A stretch of DNA of 14,151 nucleotides from NCBI GenBank assembly GCA_937901125.1, contig CALCGT010000051.1, positions 1 through 14,151 on the forward strand, read 5' to 3'. How positions within the stretch are numbered: position 1 is the stretch's first letter; every line of letters starts with the position of its first letter. The DNA is from an uncultured Clostridia bacterium (GTDB taxonomy: Bacteria; Bacillota; Clostridia; Lachnospirales; Anaerotignaceae). Made by a program: the position numbers and the translations under genes. The notes under the pieces were generated by a model. That model was not told the DNA's origin. It worked only from the letters and a program-made list of their open reading frames with translations, and searched no databases. Shown here piece after piece: positions 6,196-14,149 of this stretch.

Positions 6196-7974
6196 GTGAG
6201 GTATCCGAGAGAGGTCGTCGATGAAGTACGCCTGCAGAACGATATCGTTGAAGTCATTTCCCAGTACGTTCCATTGAAGCAGAAGGGCAGTTCCTATTTT
6301 GGGTTATGCCCTTTTCATAACGAAAAGACTGCTTCTTTTTCCGTCAACAGCGAAAAACAATTTTACTACTGCTTTGGCTGCGGCGCGGCGGGGAATGTGT
6401 TTTCCTTCCTGATGGAAATGGAAAACTGTGATTTTCCCGAAGCCATGAAGCGGTTGGCAGACAGAGCCCATATCACTCTGCCGGAGCCGGAAAAAAATGC
6501 TCAGGCCATCGCTGCGGAGCAGCTGAAACAAAGACTGTTTGACATACACACCACCGCAGGCAGATTTTTCTACGATTGCCTGCAAAGCGAGGAGGGAAAA
6601 GAGGCGAGAGCCTATCTGCAAAAACGGCAGATGGACCCCAGGATGGCAAGAAAATTTGGCATCGGCTATTCCCCCGATCGCTATGATGCTCTGTTCAAAC
6701 ATTTGAAGGAAAAGGGCTTCAGCGTATCAGATATCCTGAAAACGGGGCTGGTGCTGGAAAATAAAGATGGCAAAGGCTATCATGACCGTTTCCGCGGTCG
6801 GTTGATGTTCCCTATTTTCGATGTGCAGGGAAGGGTCGTCGGTTTTGGTGGGCGCATCCTTGCCAAGGGAGAACCGAAATATCTGAACTCCCCCGAAACC
6901 ATCCTGTTCAGCAAAAGCAGAAACCTCTACGGTCTGAATTTTGCCAAGGCAGCAAGAAAACGGGAACTGATTCTGGTGGAGGGCTATATGGACATGCTTT
7001 CCATCTATCAGGCAGGGTTCCATAATGTTGTGGCATCCCTGGGCACTGCCTTCAATCAGGAGCACGCAAGGACATTGAAGCGTTTCGCCGATGATGTCAT
7101 CCTGCTCTATGACAGCGACGAAGCCGGAACCAATGCTGCATTGCGGGCGATTCCTGTGCTGGTGAAAAATGGGTTCCGTGTGAAGGTCACTCAGGTGCCC
7201 GACGGGAAAGACCCTGATGAATTTATCAAGGCAAAGGGCGCAGCGGAATTCTCTAAATTATTAGTCAATGCTGTGCATTATATATCCTTCGAGATTGCTT
7301 GTATCCAGCGGAAATATAATCTGAAAAACCCGGAGCACCGGGTGCGCTTCGCCACAAAAGCGGCGGAGATTTTGGCAAAACTGGACAGTGAGATCGAACG
7401 CAACGTCTACCTAGGTGAGGTCAGCCGGGTTACAGGCGTGGAAGAAGAAGCCATCCGCAGTGAGATCGGAAAACTGATGCGAAAAGAAGATGAGACTTTC
7501 CAAAAGGAATCGGAAAGACGGCAGCAGAATTTGAAGACTTACAGCATAGAGGGCAGGAAAACAGAAAAAGGGCTTTTGGAAGCCCAAAGAAGTTTATTAT
7601 ACTATTGTGCCCAGCATCAGGGCGTATATGATATCCTCAAAACTATCATAGAGGAGGACGATTTCACGGAAGAAGTCTTTCGCAGAGCTTTCGGCTATAT
7701 CGGTGAACTTTGGAGCGCCTCGGGTCATGTGTTCCCTGCCGATCTGGTGAGCCGCTTTGAAGAAACAAAAGAACAAAAAATGGTGACAGAGATCTTTGCG
7801 GTGCAGCTGCCCATGGAAAACGGGGCAGATATGGAAAAGGCTATCAATGAACAGGTACGGCGGCTGAAACGGACAAAGATCGACCATTTGACGGCAAACG
7901 CCACCACCGTGGAAGAGATCCAAAGGCTAGTGGAAGCCAAGAGAAAACTGGATTCCCTGTATATTACCATTTGA
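6196..7974 (+). CDS. dnaG: DNA primase
   Basis: The 592-aa primase makes RNA primers for the lagging strand with the replicative helicase. An N-terminal CHC2-type zinc domain carries Cys38, His41, Cys59 and Cys62 (LCPFHNEKT and YYCFGCG). The RNA polymerase core follows, with YHDRFRGRLMFPI and FGGR (195-220). The TOPRIM fold has its acidic triad in LVEGYMD (Glu262) and YDSDEAG (Asp306 and Asp308). The C-terminal part (about 430-592) is the more variable helicase-binding region. Length is typical. The start is GTG 6196 with GGGGAG 7-8 bp ahead. rpoD follows after 39 bp with no terminator between, so the two are co-transcribed as in the classical macromolecular-synthesis operon. Confidence 0.98.
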   Translation: MRYPREVVDEVRLQNDIVEVISQYVPLKQKGSSYFGLCPFHNEKTASFSVNSEKQFYYCFGCGAAGNVFSFLMEMENCDFPEAMKRLADRAHITLPEPEKNAQAIAAEQLKQRLFDIHTTAGRFFYDCLQSEEGKEARAYLQKRQMDPRMARKFGIGYSPDRYDALFKHLKEKGFSVSDILKTGLVLENKDGKGYHDRFRGRLMFPIFDVQGRVVGFGGRILAKGEPKYLNSPETILFSKSRNLYGLNFAKAARKRELILVEGYMDMLSIYQAGFHNVVASLGTAFNQEHARTLKRFADDVILLYDSDEAGTNAALRAIPVLVKNGFRVKVTQVPDGKDPDEFIKAKGAAEFSKLLVNAVHYISFEIACIQRKYNLKNPEHRVRFATKAAEILAKLDSEIERNVYLGEVSRVTGVEEEAIRSEIGKLMRKEDETFQKESERRQQNLKTYSIEGRKTEKGLLEAQRSLLYYCAQHQGVYDILKTIIEEDDFTEEVFRRAFGYIGELWSASGHVFPADLVSRFEETKEQKMVTEIFAVQLPMENGADMEKAINEQVRRLKRTKIDHLTANATTVEEIQRLVEAKRKLDSLYITI

Positions 7975-8013
7975 TATGGTTAGACTATATGAACAGAGAA
8001 AGGAAGGATTGCG

Positions 8014-9096
8014 TTGAAATCCGTCGAAGAAACAACATTATTGACCAGGCTGGAAGAATTGGTTCAGATGGGCAAAAAGAAAAAAAGTGTATTGGAATAT
8101 AAGGAGATCATGGATCATCTGGCGGATTTGGACTTAGATCCTGACCGTATCGATCGTATCTATGAATATCTGGAAAGCCAGGGTATCGATATCCTCGGGA
8201 ATATTGAAGCGGAAGAAGAGGTTGAAAAAGAGCTTGACCTGACACTGCCCGAAGGCATCAATATCGATGACCCCGTGCGTATGTATCTGAAAGAAATCGG
8301 TAAAGTACCTCTGCTGACAGCGGAAGAAGAGATCGAACTGGCGCAGAAAATGGAAGAAGGAGGCCCTGAAGGGGAAGCAGCCAAAAAGAAACTGGCAGAA
8401 GCCAATCTGCGTTTGGTTGTCAGCATTGCGAAAAGATATGTGGGTCGTGGGATGCTCTTCCTTGACCTGATTCAGGAAGGGAATCTGGGCTTGATCAAAG
8501 CCGTTGAAAAATTCGACTTCCATAAAGGCTTCAAATTCTCCACTTATGCTACATGGTGGATCAGACAGGCCATCACCCGCGCTATTGCGGATCAGGCTCG
8601 TACCATCCGTATCCCCGTGCATATGGTAGAGACCATCAATAAGCTGATTCGTATTTCCAGGCAGCTGCTGCAGGAACTGGGCCGTGAACCGACCGCAGAA
8701 GAACTGGCTGTGGAAATGCAGATGCCCGAGGAAAAAGTAAGGGAGATTATGAAGATCGCTCAGGAGCCTGTTTCTCTGGAAACTCCCATTGGCGAGGAAG
8801 AAGACAGCCATCTGGGTGATTTCATCCCCGATGATGATATTCCTGCCCCTGCGGAAGCAGCAGCCTTCACGCTGCTGAAGGAACAGCTCATCGAGGTGCT
8901 GGATACTCTGACAGAAAGAGAGGAAAAGGTACTGCGCCTGCGTTTCGGGCTGGATGACGGCAGAGCAAGAACACTGGAAGAAGTGGGCAAGGAATTTAAT
9001 GTTACCAGAGAACGTATCCGCCAGATCGAGGCGAAGGCTCTCCGTAAGCTGCGCCATCCCAGCAGAAGTAAAAAATTGAAGGATTATTTGGAATAA
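8014..9096 (+). CDS. rpoD: RNA polymerase primary sigma factor (sigma-A/RpoD)
   Basis: This 360-aa housekeeping sigma factor directs RNA polymerase to TTGACA/TATAAT promoters. A short region 1.1 (about 1-65) precedes region 1.2 (DDPVRMYLKEIG, 86-96). Region 2 holds LRLVVSIAKRYVGRG, the FLDLIQEGNLGLIKAV core-binding helix and the -10 reading helix around TYATWWIRQAITRAI (178-192). Region 3 follows with RIPVHMVETINKL, then region 4.2 with the helix-turn-helix TLEEVGKEFNVTRERIRQIEAKALRKLR (about 320-347). Regions 2-4 are intact and typical. The start is TTG 8014 with AGGAAGG 6-7 bp ahead; such a weak start codon is seen in other Firmicutes core genes. A terminator follows at 9108-9144. Confidence 0.98.
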   Translation: MKSVEETTLLTRLEELVQMGKKKKSVLEYKEIMDHLADLDLDPDRIDRIYEYLESQGIDILGNIEAEEEVEKELDLTLPEGINIDDPVRMYLKEIGKVPLLTAEEEIELAQKMEEGGPEGEAAKKKLAEANLRLVVSIAKRYVGRGMLFLDLIQEGNLGLIKAVEKFDFHKGFKFSTYATWWIRQAITRAIADQARTIRIPVHMVETINKLIRISRQLLQELGREPTAEELAVEMQMPEEKVREIMKIAQEPVSLETPIGEEEDSHLGDFIPDDDIPAPAEAAAFTLLKEQLIEVLDTLTEREEKVLRLRFGLDDGRARTLEEVGKEFNVTRERIRQIEAKALRKLRHPSRSKKLKDYLE

Positions 9097-9107
9097 TTAA
9101 GAGGATA

Positions 9108-9144
9108 AAAGAGGGCGGACATGTATTTGTTGCGCCCTTTTCTT
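9108..9144 (+). terminator. Terminator between rpoD and trmK
   Basis: AGGGCG (9112-9117) pairs with CGCCCT (9133-9138), extended by G-T and A-T pairs outside, with a 15-nt loop and a T-rich tail (TTTTCTT). It sits just after rpoD and ends 19 bp before trmK, so most rpoD transcripts should stop here and some read-through would feed the next three genes, for which no separate promoter is evident. Confidence 0.65.
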
Positions 9145-9162
9145 ATGAAATAAGGAGACAGT

Positions 9163-9849
9163 ATGGAATTATCGAAACGACTGGAACTGGTGGCAAGTCT
9201 GGTCTCATATGAAACCATTGCGGATATTGGGACAGACCATGGCTATGTACCTATTTATTTATATTTGCAGGGGAAGATTAAAAAAGCCTATGCCTGCGAT
9301 GTGCGGAAAGGTCCCTTGGAAAAATGCAGACAGAATATTGCACTGTATGGGGCGGAAGAGGAAATTGAGACACGGCTGGGCAGCGGGCTGATTCCCCTGA
9401 AACCGTTCGAAGCGGAAACAGCCATTCTGGCGGGCATGGGCGGTATGCTTATCGTACATATCCTGCAGGATAGCCCAGAGGTGGCGGCAAGCCTTCAGGA
9501 ATTGGTGCTTTCCCCTCAGCGGGATTTTGGTGAGGTCCGAAAATATTTGCATGAAATCGGCTTTGCCATCAAAGAGGAGCATATGCTGAAAGAGGACAAT
9601 AAGCCCTATGTAGTGATGCGCTGCGTGAAGCAAGAAGAAAAATATGACAGGGAGATTGATTATCTCTACGGGAAAAAGCTTTTGGAGAAAAAAGAGCCTC
9701 TGTTGAAAGAATTGTTATTGCATGAAGAAGGAAAATACAGCCGTCTTTTTCAAAAACTGAAAAATAATCCCACGGAAAACGCGCAAAAGCGTCTGCCGGA
9801 GGTGGAGAAAAAGCTGGCTCTAATGAGGGAGGCATTGGCATGTCTGTAA
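9163..9849 (+). CDS. trmK: tRNA (adenine(22)-N1)-methyltransferase TrmK
   Basis: This 228-aa SAM-dependent enzyme methylates N1 of A22 in the D-loop of tRNAs. The Rossmann motif I is IADIGTDHGYVPIYL (Asp21, Gly23, Asp25, His26), acidic loop ACDVRKGPL follows, and AILAGMGGMLI (Gly91-Gly94) is the family hallmark. The C-terminal half (about 150-228) is the helical coiled-coil extension of TrmK. Length matches Bacillus YqfN/TrmK. ATG 9163 has AAGGAG about 7 bp ahead. The end overlaps the start of the Nif3-like gene by 10 bp (9840-9849), showing translational coupling, and the rpoD-trmK-nif3 order is that of Bacillus. Confidence 0.94.
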   Translation: MELSKRLELVASLVSYETIADIGTDHGYVPIYLYLQGKIKKAYACDVRKGPLEKCRQNIALYGAEEEIETRLGSGLIPLKPFEAETAILAGMGGMLIVHILQDSPEVAASLQELVLSPQRDFGEVRKYLHEIGFAIKEEHMLKEDNKPYVVMRCVKQEEKYDREIDYLYGKKLLEKKEPLLKELLLHEEGKYSRLFQKLKNNPTENAQKRLPEVEKKLALMREALACL

Positions 9850-10961
9850 AAGTGAAGGATATCATGGGTGTGATGGAAACGATCGCTCCGGTAAAATTGG
9901 CGGAGGGCTGGGATAAGCCCGGTCTTGCCGTCGGCGACCCTGAAAAAGAAGTGAAAAAGATTTTAGTGGCTCTGGATGTGATCGAGCCTGTCATCGAAGA
10001 AGCGAAACGCATAGGTGCAGATATGATCGTCACCCACCATCCCATGCTTCTGTTCAAAAAAATTGAAAGCATTACAGCAGACAACCTCTTGGGCAAGCGT
10101 ATTTATGCTCTGATTGAAAACGGCATTGCTGCTTTTTCTGCCCATACCAATCTGGATGTGGCAGAGGGCGGCACCAACGATGTGTTTGCAGAACTGGCAG
10201 GTCTGGAACAGATCGAGATTTTGGAGGAAACATGGGCCCAGGCACTGAAAAAAATCGTGGTCTATGTGCCTGTAGGCCATGAAGATGCAGTACGCAGCGC
10301 CATGTGCGAAGCAGGCGCAGGTCATATCGGTGCTTATTCCCATTGCACCTTCGGCACTGCCGGCAAAGGCACCTTCCTGCCCTTGGAGGGAACGAATCCC
10401 TTCCTTGGGGAGCAGGGCAAACTGGAAGTTGCCGATGAAATCCGTCTGGAAACCATCGTTCCCGCAGAAAAAGCCAATGCAGTGGTAAAAGCCATGATCG
10501 CTGCCCATCCTTATGAAGAAGCGGCCTATGATATCTACCCTGTGGAGCAGAAAGGCAAGAAAGAGGGCATTGGGCGTATGGGCCAGTTGCCCAAAGCAGT
10601 ACCTTTTCGGGAATTTGCGGAAATGCTGCGGGAAAAACTGAACTTGGACCATATCCGTCTGGTGGGCGATGGGGATAAGCTGGTGAAGAAAGTTGGTCTT
10701 TGTACCGGCGCAGGGGTGGATTTTGTTTCCCTTGCGGCTGTCAGGGGCTGCGATGCCTACCTGACGGGGGATATCAAATATCACGAAGCCCAGAAAGCCG
10801 TGGAACTGGGTATCGCTGTAGCAGATGTGACCCACTATGCCAGTGAAGTATTGATCGTGCCCGTCCTGCAGAAAAAGCTGACGGAAGCAGTACAGAAAAA
10901 TAGATGGAATATCGAAGTTGTCTGTTCCGAAGAAAACGGGCAGACCTTCTGGACGATTTAA
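9840..10961 (+). CDS. Nif3-like dinuclear metal centre protein (DUF34/YqfO)
   Basis: The 373-aa protein is a NIF3/DUF34 member, a family that forms toroidal hexamers with two metals per subunit; a GTP cyclohydrolase I type 2 label is common in databases but poorly supported. Metal ligands are visible at both ends: THHP (His66, His67), AHTNLD (His102, Asp106), and near the C-terminus THYASE (His332, Glu336), next to TGDIKYHEA. Between the two halves, residues about 135-245 form the PII/CutA-like insert of the long Firmicutes version (VYVPVGHEDAVRSAM to HPYEEAAYDIYP). It overlaps trmK by 10 bp and precedes the kinase gene by 15 bp. The cellular role is unsettled; its constant pairing with trmK suggests a job in tRNA or metal-related maintenance. 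Confidence 0.93.
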   Translation: MSVKVKDIMGVMETIAPVKLAEGWDKPGLAVGDPEKEVKKILVALDVIEPVIEEAKRIGADMIVTHHPMLLFKKIESITADNLLGKRIYALIENGIAAFSAHTNLDVAEGGTNDVFAELAGLEQIEILEETWAQALKKIVVYVPVGHEDAVRSAMCEAGAGHIGAYSHCTFGTAGKGTFLPLEGTNPFLGEQGKLEVADEIRLETIVPAEKANAVVKAMIAAHPYEEAAYDIYPVEQKGKKEGIGRMGQLPKAVPFREFAEMLREKLNLDHIRLVGDGDKLVKKVGLCTGAGVDFVSLAAVRGCDAYLTGDIKYHEAQKAVELGIAVADVTHYASEVLIVPVLQKKLTEAVQKNRWNIEVVCSEENGQTFWTI

Positions 10962-10976
10962 AAGGAGGCGCATAGA

Positions 10977-12638
10977 GTGGAAACAAATAAAGTAAATGTC
11001 ATGGGAAAAGAAATGCAGATTCCTGAAGGCATGACCTTTGGCGAATTGGCGAAAGAATTTCAGGGGGATTTTCCTTCTGCCATCCTGCTGGCAAAGCAGG
11101 GGAATGTGCTGAAAGAACTGGATTATAAAATCACAGATGCGGACGATATCTCTTTTCTGGATCTGCGGGAGGAAGAAGGCATGCGCCTGTACCACCGCGG
11201 GGTCTCCTTCCTGCTGGTGAAGGCGGCAAGAGATATCATTGGCGAAGATGCCTTGGTTGTCATCGAACATTCCCTTCGGGGCAATCTCTACTGTGAAATT
11301 CGCAAGCCTGCCATAGAGATCACAGAGGCTTTGCTTTCTCAGCTGGAAAATAAAATGAAAGAATATGTGGCGGCAGACCTGCCTATCCTGAAACAAACGT
11401 TCCGCAAGGATATCGCTATCAATATTGCAAAAAAACAGGGCATGAAGGATAAAGCGGAGCTGTTCCGTTTCCGCCGTGCTTCCAATATCAACCTGTATGA
11501 ACTGGATGGATTTTATGATTATTTCTATGGCTATATGCCCCTTTCCGTGGGCGTACTGCAGCTGTTTGGGCTGATGCTCTATGAAAATGGCTTTCTTCTG
11601 CGCTTCCCCGACCCTGAAAACCCCGGGGAGTTGCTGCCATTTCAGGATTCTCCGAAAATCAGCGGTACATTCATGGAACAGCTGCGCTGGTGTCAGCTGA
11701 TGGAAGTTTCTAATGTGGCAGATTTGAACAACAGCATCGTGGATGGCAAATTTGGCGACCTGATCCGCATCAATGAAGCCCTTCACGAAAAGAAGATCGC
11801 CCAGATCGCAGACCAGATCTATCATAAAATGGATAAGGTGAAGGTCGTCCTGATCGCAGGGCCTTCTTCCTCTGGCAAAACTTCCTTTGCCAATCGCCTG
11901 TGCATCCAGCTGCGGGCATTGGGTGTGAAGCCTCACAAGGTTTCTCTGGATGATTATTTTATCGATCGGGAGGATACCCCTCTGGATGAAAACGGAAAGA
12001 AAAATTTTGAACGGATCGAAGCTCTTGACCTGAAGCTGTTGAACGATGACCTGAAAAAGATCATCGCTGGGGAAAAAGTGGAACTGCCCTTCTATAATTT
12101 TGTAACAGGCAAACGGGAATATAATGGAGATTTTGTGCAGTTGGGTGAAGGGGAGATTCTGGTGATGGAAGGCATCCATGGTCTGAATGACCGCCTGACA
12201 GCAGAGATCCCGGCGGAAAATAAATTCAAAATTTTCATCAGTGCCATCACACAGTTGAATATCGATGATCATAACCGCATTTCCACTTCCGACAGCCGTC
12301 TCATCCGCCGCATGGTACGGGATTTCCAGTTCCGCGGCAGAAGTGCGGCAACGACCATTTCCGCTTGGAACGAAGTGACCCAGGGCGAAGAGGACAATAT
12401 CTTCCCCTTCCAGGAAAATGCCGATGCGGTATTTAATTCTGCTACATTGTATGAATTGAGCGTGCTGAAGCAGTATGCAGAGCCTCAGCTTTTTGCCATC
12501 GATCCTTCCATGCCCGAATACGTGACGGCAAAACGTCTCATCAAATTCCTGGGTTATTTCCTGGCAGCACCAGGTCTGGAGATCCCCAATAATTCCCTCA
12601 TCAAGGAATTTATTGGTGGCAGCTGCTTTAAGGTTTGA
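10977..12638 (+). CDS. Nucleoside (uridine) kinase with N-terminal TGS and ThrRS-like domains
   Basis: The 553-aa protein combines an N-terminal TGS-like domain (about 1-65), a segment resembling the second N-terminal domain of threonyl-tRNA synthetase (about 66-240, with VIEHSLRGNLYCE), and a C-terminal uridine kinase/phosphoribulokinase P-loop domain (about 285-553). The Walker A is GPSSSGKT (295-302), and KVSLDDYF and LVMEGIHGLND are the expected substrate and Walker B regions; RLIRRMVRDFQFRGRSA is the lid. It is likely to phosphorylate uridine or cytidine for salvage. This architecture is known in Clostridia and Thermotogae; the role of the synthetase-like part is not known. The start is GTG 10977 with AGGAGG (10963-10968) 8 bp ahead. 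The TTGACA of the next promoter overlaps its stop codon. Confidence 0.9.
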   Translation: METNKVNVMGKEMQIPEGMTFGELAKEFQGDFPSAILLAKQGNVLKELDYKITDADDISFLDLREEEGMRLYHRGVSFLLVKAARDIIGEDALVVIEHSLRGNLYCEIRKPAIEITEALLSQLENKMKEYVAADLPILKQTFRKDIAINIAKKQGMKDKAELFRFRRASNINLYELDGFYDYFYGYMPLSVGVLQLFGLMLYENGFLLRFPDPENPGELLPFQDSPKISGTFMEQLRWCQLMEVSNVADLNNSIVDGKFGDLIRINEALHEKKIAQIADQIYHKMDKVKVVLIAGPSSSGKTSFANRLCIQLRALGVKPHKVSLDDYFIDREDTPLDENGKKNFERIEALDLKLLNDDLKKIIAGEKVELPFYNFVTGKREYNGDFVQLGEGEILVMEGIHGLNDRLTAEIPAENKFKIFISAITQLNIDDHNRISTSDSRLIRRMVRDFQFRGRSAATTISAWNEVTQGEEDNIFPFQENADAVFNSATLYELSVLKQYAEPQLFAIDPSMPEYVTAKRLIKFLGYFLAAPGLEIPNNSLIKEFIGGSCFKV

Positions 12639-12663
12639 CAGAGAAAATAAAATGGTTTATACT
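12635..12663 (+). promoter_or_regulatory. Strong sigma-70 promoter upstream of rnpB
   Basis: TTGACA (12635-12640) and TATACT (12658-12663) are separated by exactly 17 bp. The -35 box overlaps the TGA stop of the kinase gene (12636-12638). Transcription would begin near 12670, at the foot of the GGCGGAG stem of the leader, about 125 nt before rnpB. I see no comparable promoter closer to rnpB. Confidence 0.78.
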
Positions 12664-12669
12664 ATTTTA

Positions 12670-12792
12670 GAAAAACGGCGGAGTGTACCTCAGATCCTGC
12701 GGATTTTCGGTATCATTGCTACGCAAGGGGGACGGTAATGATTTTAAAGAAAAGAATTTCTTGAAAATCATTACACACCCCTTTTCTCCGCC
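12670..12792 (+). ncRNA. Putative structured leader RNA preceding rnpB
   Basis: The non-coding stretch between promoter and rnpB is closed by GGCGGAG (12677-12683) with CTCCGCC (12786-12792). Inside are a small hairpin around ATCC/GGAT (12694-12697, 12701-12704) and a long hairpin: AAGGGG (12725-12730) with CCCCTT (12778-12783), then GTAATGATTTT (12735-12745) with AAAATCATTAC (12764-12774) and AAGAAA with TTTCTT around an AGAA loop. ATCATTGC (12712-12719) can instead pair with GTAATGAT (12735-12742), giving an alternative fold. It may be a terminator for the kinase operon, an attenuator, or a separate small RNA. Confidence 0.45.
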
Positions 12793-12794
12793 TA

Positions 12795-13144
12795 TGTGAG
12801 TAAGTCGGACAGTCGCGCTCAACAGTACTTCGTACCATATGAGTGAGGAAAGTCCGGGCTTCGCAGAGCAGGGTGCCGGCTAACGGCCGGCGGAGGCGAC
12901 TCCAGGACAAGTGCAACAGAAATAGGTAGCCTGCCTTGGCAGGTCATAATGGAAAGGTGGGGTAAGAGCCCACCGCTGTGGTGGTAACATCATGGGTCAA
13001 TGTAAACTCCGCCCGAAGCAAGACAAACAGAGATAATGGGGCTGCTCGTTCCGTCTCGAAAAAGTCGCATGATGCCGCTGGCAACAGCGGACCAAGATAG
13101 ATGGCTGTCTGAAAAACAGAACCCGGCTTACAGGCTTGCTTGCA
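12795..13144 (+). ncRNA. rnpB: RNase P RNA, bacterial class A
   Basis: This is the catalytic RNA that trims 5' leaders of pre-tRNAs with the RnpA protein. Hallmarks in order: CGGACAGTCGC (P1/P2 junction), GAGGAAAGTCCGGGC (conserved region I), GCAGGGTGCCGGCTAAC, AGTGCAACAGAAA, GGTAAGAGCCCACCG, GTAAACTCCGCCCGAAGCAAG (conserved regions II/III), and ACAGAACCCGGCTTAC (conserved region V). The ends pair to form P1: GAGTAAGTC (12798-12806) with GGCTTGCTT (13133-13141), using wobble pairs, extended by TGT with GCA; that sets the boundaries to within a few bases. Size of about 350 nt fits class A. Expression probably comes from the promoter at 12635-12663 with 5' processing, and a terminator follows at 13148. 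Confidence 0.96.
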
Positions 13145-13147
13145 AAA

Positions 13148-13195
13148 TAAAAAGCAAAGAACCTTGAGAAATCAGGGTTTTTTGCTTTTTTTCTT
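13148..13195 (+). terminator. Rho-independent terminator of rnpB
   Basis: AAAAGCAAAGAACC (13149 onward) pairs with the stretch GGGTTTTTTGCTTTT (13175 onward) around a loop TTGAGAAATCA, with an uninterrupted T tract after it. It lies directly downstream of the mature rnpB 3' end. Confidence 0.78.
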
Positions 13196-13199
13196 TCGC

Positions 13200-13247
13200 A
13201 ATAAGAACAAGGCTATTTCATAATTTTTGTAGAGTCTTGTTCTTATT
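13200..13247. repeat. 12-bp perfect dyad upstream of the tyrosine recombinase
   Basis: AATAAGAACAAG (13200-13211) and CTTGTTCTTATT (13236-13247) are exact inverted copies separated by 24 AT-rich bases. The right copy is followed by TTTTT and lies 16 bp before the recombinase start. It may be an operator, a recombinase binding site (element end), or a second hairpin terminator. Confidence 0.6.
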
Positions 13248-13263
13248 TTTATGGAGGGATTTT

Positions 13264-14148
13264 ATGCGTAGATGTAAAATTAAAAAGCAAATTGAAGCCA
13301 CAGGGGGAAAGAATTATGCAACGGGTTTTGAAGAATTTATTAAAAATTGCAAAGCAAGAAACCTAAGTGATTATACACTTAGATATTATCAGACAATAGA
13401 CTATGTAATAAAGCAATACTGTGATAAGGAACAAATATTGCTCAGCAACATTGATATAACCTTCTTTGACGAATTTATTTTGTTTTTAAAAGACAGAAAT
13501 ATAAAAGATACGACTATTTTCAGCTATGCAAAGGGTGTACGAACAATTCTATATTTTTTCATGGAAAAAGGATATATATCAGAATTTAAAATCAGTATGC
13601 CACAGGTGGATGTTCCGTTAAAAACTGTATATACAAAACAGGAGATAGAAGCATTATTGAAAATGCCAGATTTGAATACTTGTAGTTTTTCTGAATTGCG
13701 AAGTTGGATGATGATTGTATATTTTGTTGGCACAGGGCAGAGACTTCGTACAGTTTTAGGATTAAAGATTGAAGATGTGGATTTGGAGAATGCCGTTGTG
13801 ATTTTAAAAAACATGAAAAACAGGAAACATACCATTTTGCCGCTGCCGTACAAAGTAGTGGAAGCATTACGGATATATTTAAGTTATAGAGGTGGAAAGA
13901 AGAATGAGTATCTTTTTTGTGCTTGGACAGGATTAGAATTAACGAAACGGGGAGCAGAAGAAGCCATCAGGCGGTATAATCGAGCAAGAGGAATAGAAAA
14001 GACTTCGATTCATGCGTTTAGACATTCATTTGCTACAAACTATTTAGAATCAGGCGGTGATTTGTTTCGTCTGCAACAGTTGATGTGCCATAGTAATTGG
14101 ATCTATATTAAAAAAGTGGACACGAAATATAACTATACGTTACAATAA
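13264..14148 (+). CDS. Tyrosine recombinase/integrase, C-terminus replaced by the 53-bp repeat
   Basis: The frame encodes 294 aa. Residues about 15-105 form the SAM-like core-binding domain (GFEEFIKNCKARNLSDYTLRYY). The catalytic domain shows Arg160 (GTGQRLRTVLGLKIEDVD), a Lys around 185-188 (NMKNRKHTILPL), His250 and Arg253 (HAFRHSFATNYL) and His276 (LMCHSN). The nucleophilic Tyr is expected about nine residues after His276; position 285 is Val, and everything from Trp279 is encoded by the inverted repeat at 14097-14149. The frame ends by chance at a TAA inside the repeat. The protein is therefore predicted inactive as written, and the true 3' end is either beyond an insertion or missing from the assembly. 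ATG 13264 has GGAGGG 5 bp ahead; the TTG at 13237 lies inside the dyad and is less likely. AT-rich codon use differs sharply from rpoD and dnaG, indicating acquired DNA. Confidence 0.9.
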   Translation: MRRCKIKKQIEATGGKNYATGFEEFIKNCKARNLSDYTLRYYQTIDYVIKQYCDKEQILLSNIDITFFDEFILFLKDRNIKDTTIFSYAKGVRTILYFFMEKGYISEFKISMPQVDVPLKTVYTKQEIEALLKMPDLNTCSFSELRSWMMIVYFVGTGQRLRTVLGLKIEDVDLENAVVILKNMKNRKHTILPLPYKVVEALRIYLSYRGGKKNEYLFCAWTGLELTKRGAEEAIRRYNRARGIEKTSIHAFRHSFATNYLESGGDLFRLQQLMCHSNWIYIKKVDTKYNYTLQ

Positions 14149-14149
14149 A
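14097..14149. repeat. Right arm of the 53-bp perfect terminal inverted repeat
   Basis: This is the exact reverse complement of 1-53. It begins within the codon after LMCHSN of the tyrosine recombinase and supplies the last 16 codons and stop of that frame. Two further bases (GT) follow it in the window. Confidence 0.9.

Noticed and set aside
9963..12272. 769-codon open frame on the minus strand
   Set aside because: It lies antisense to the clear Nif3-like and nucleoside kinase genes; the translation is His/Phe/Gln-rich with no motif, as expected from an antisense shadow of biased codons.
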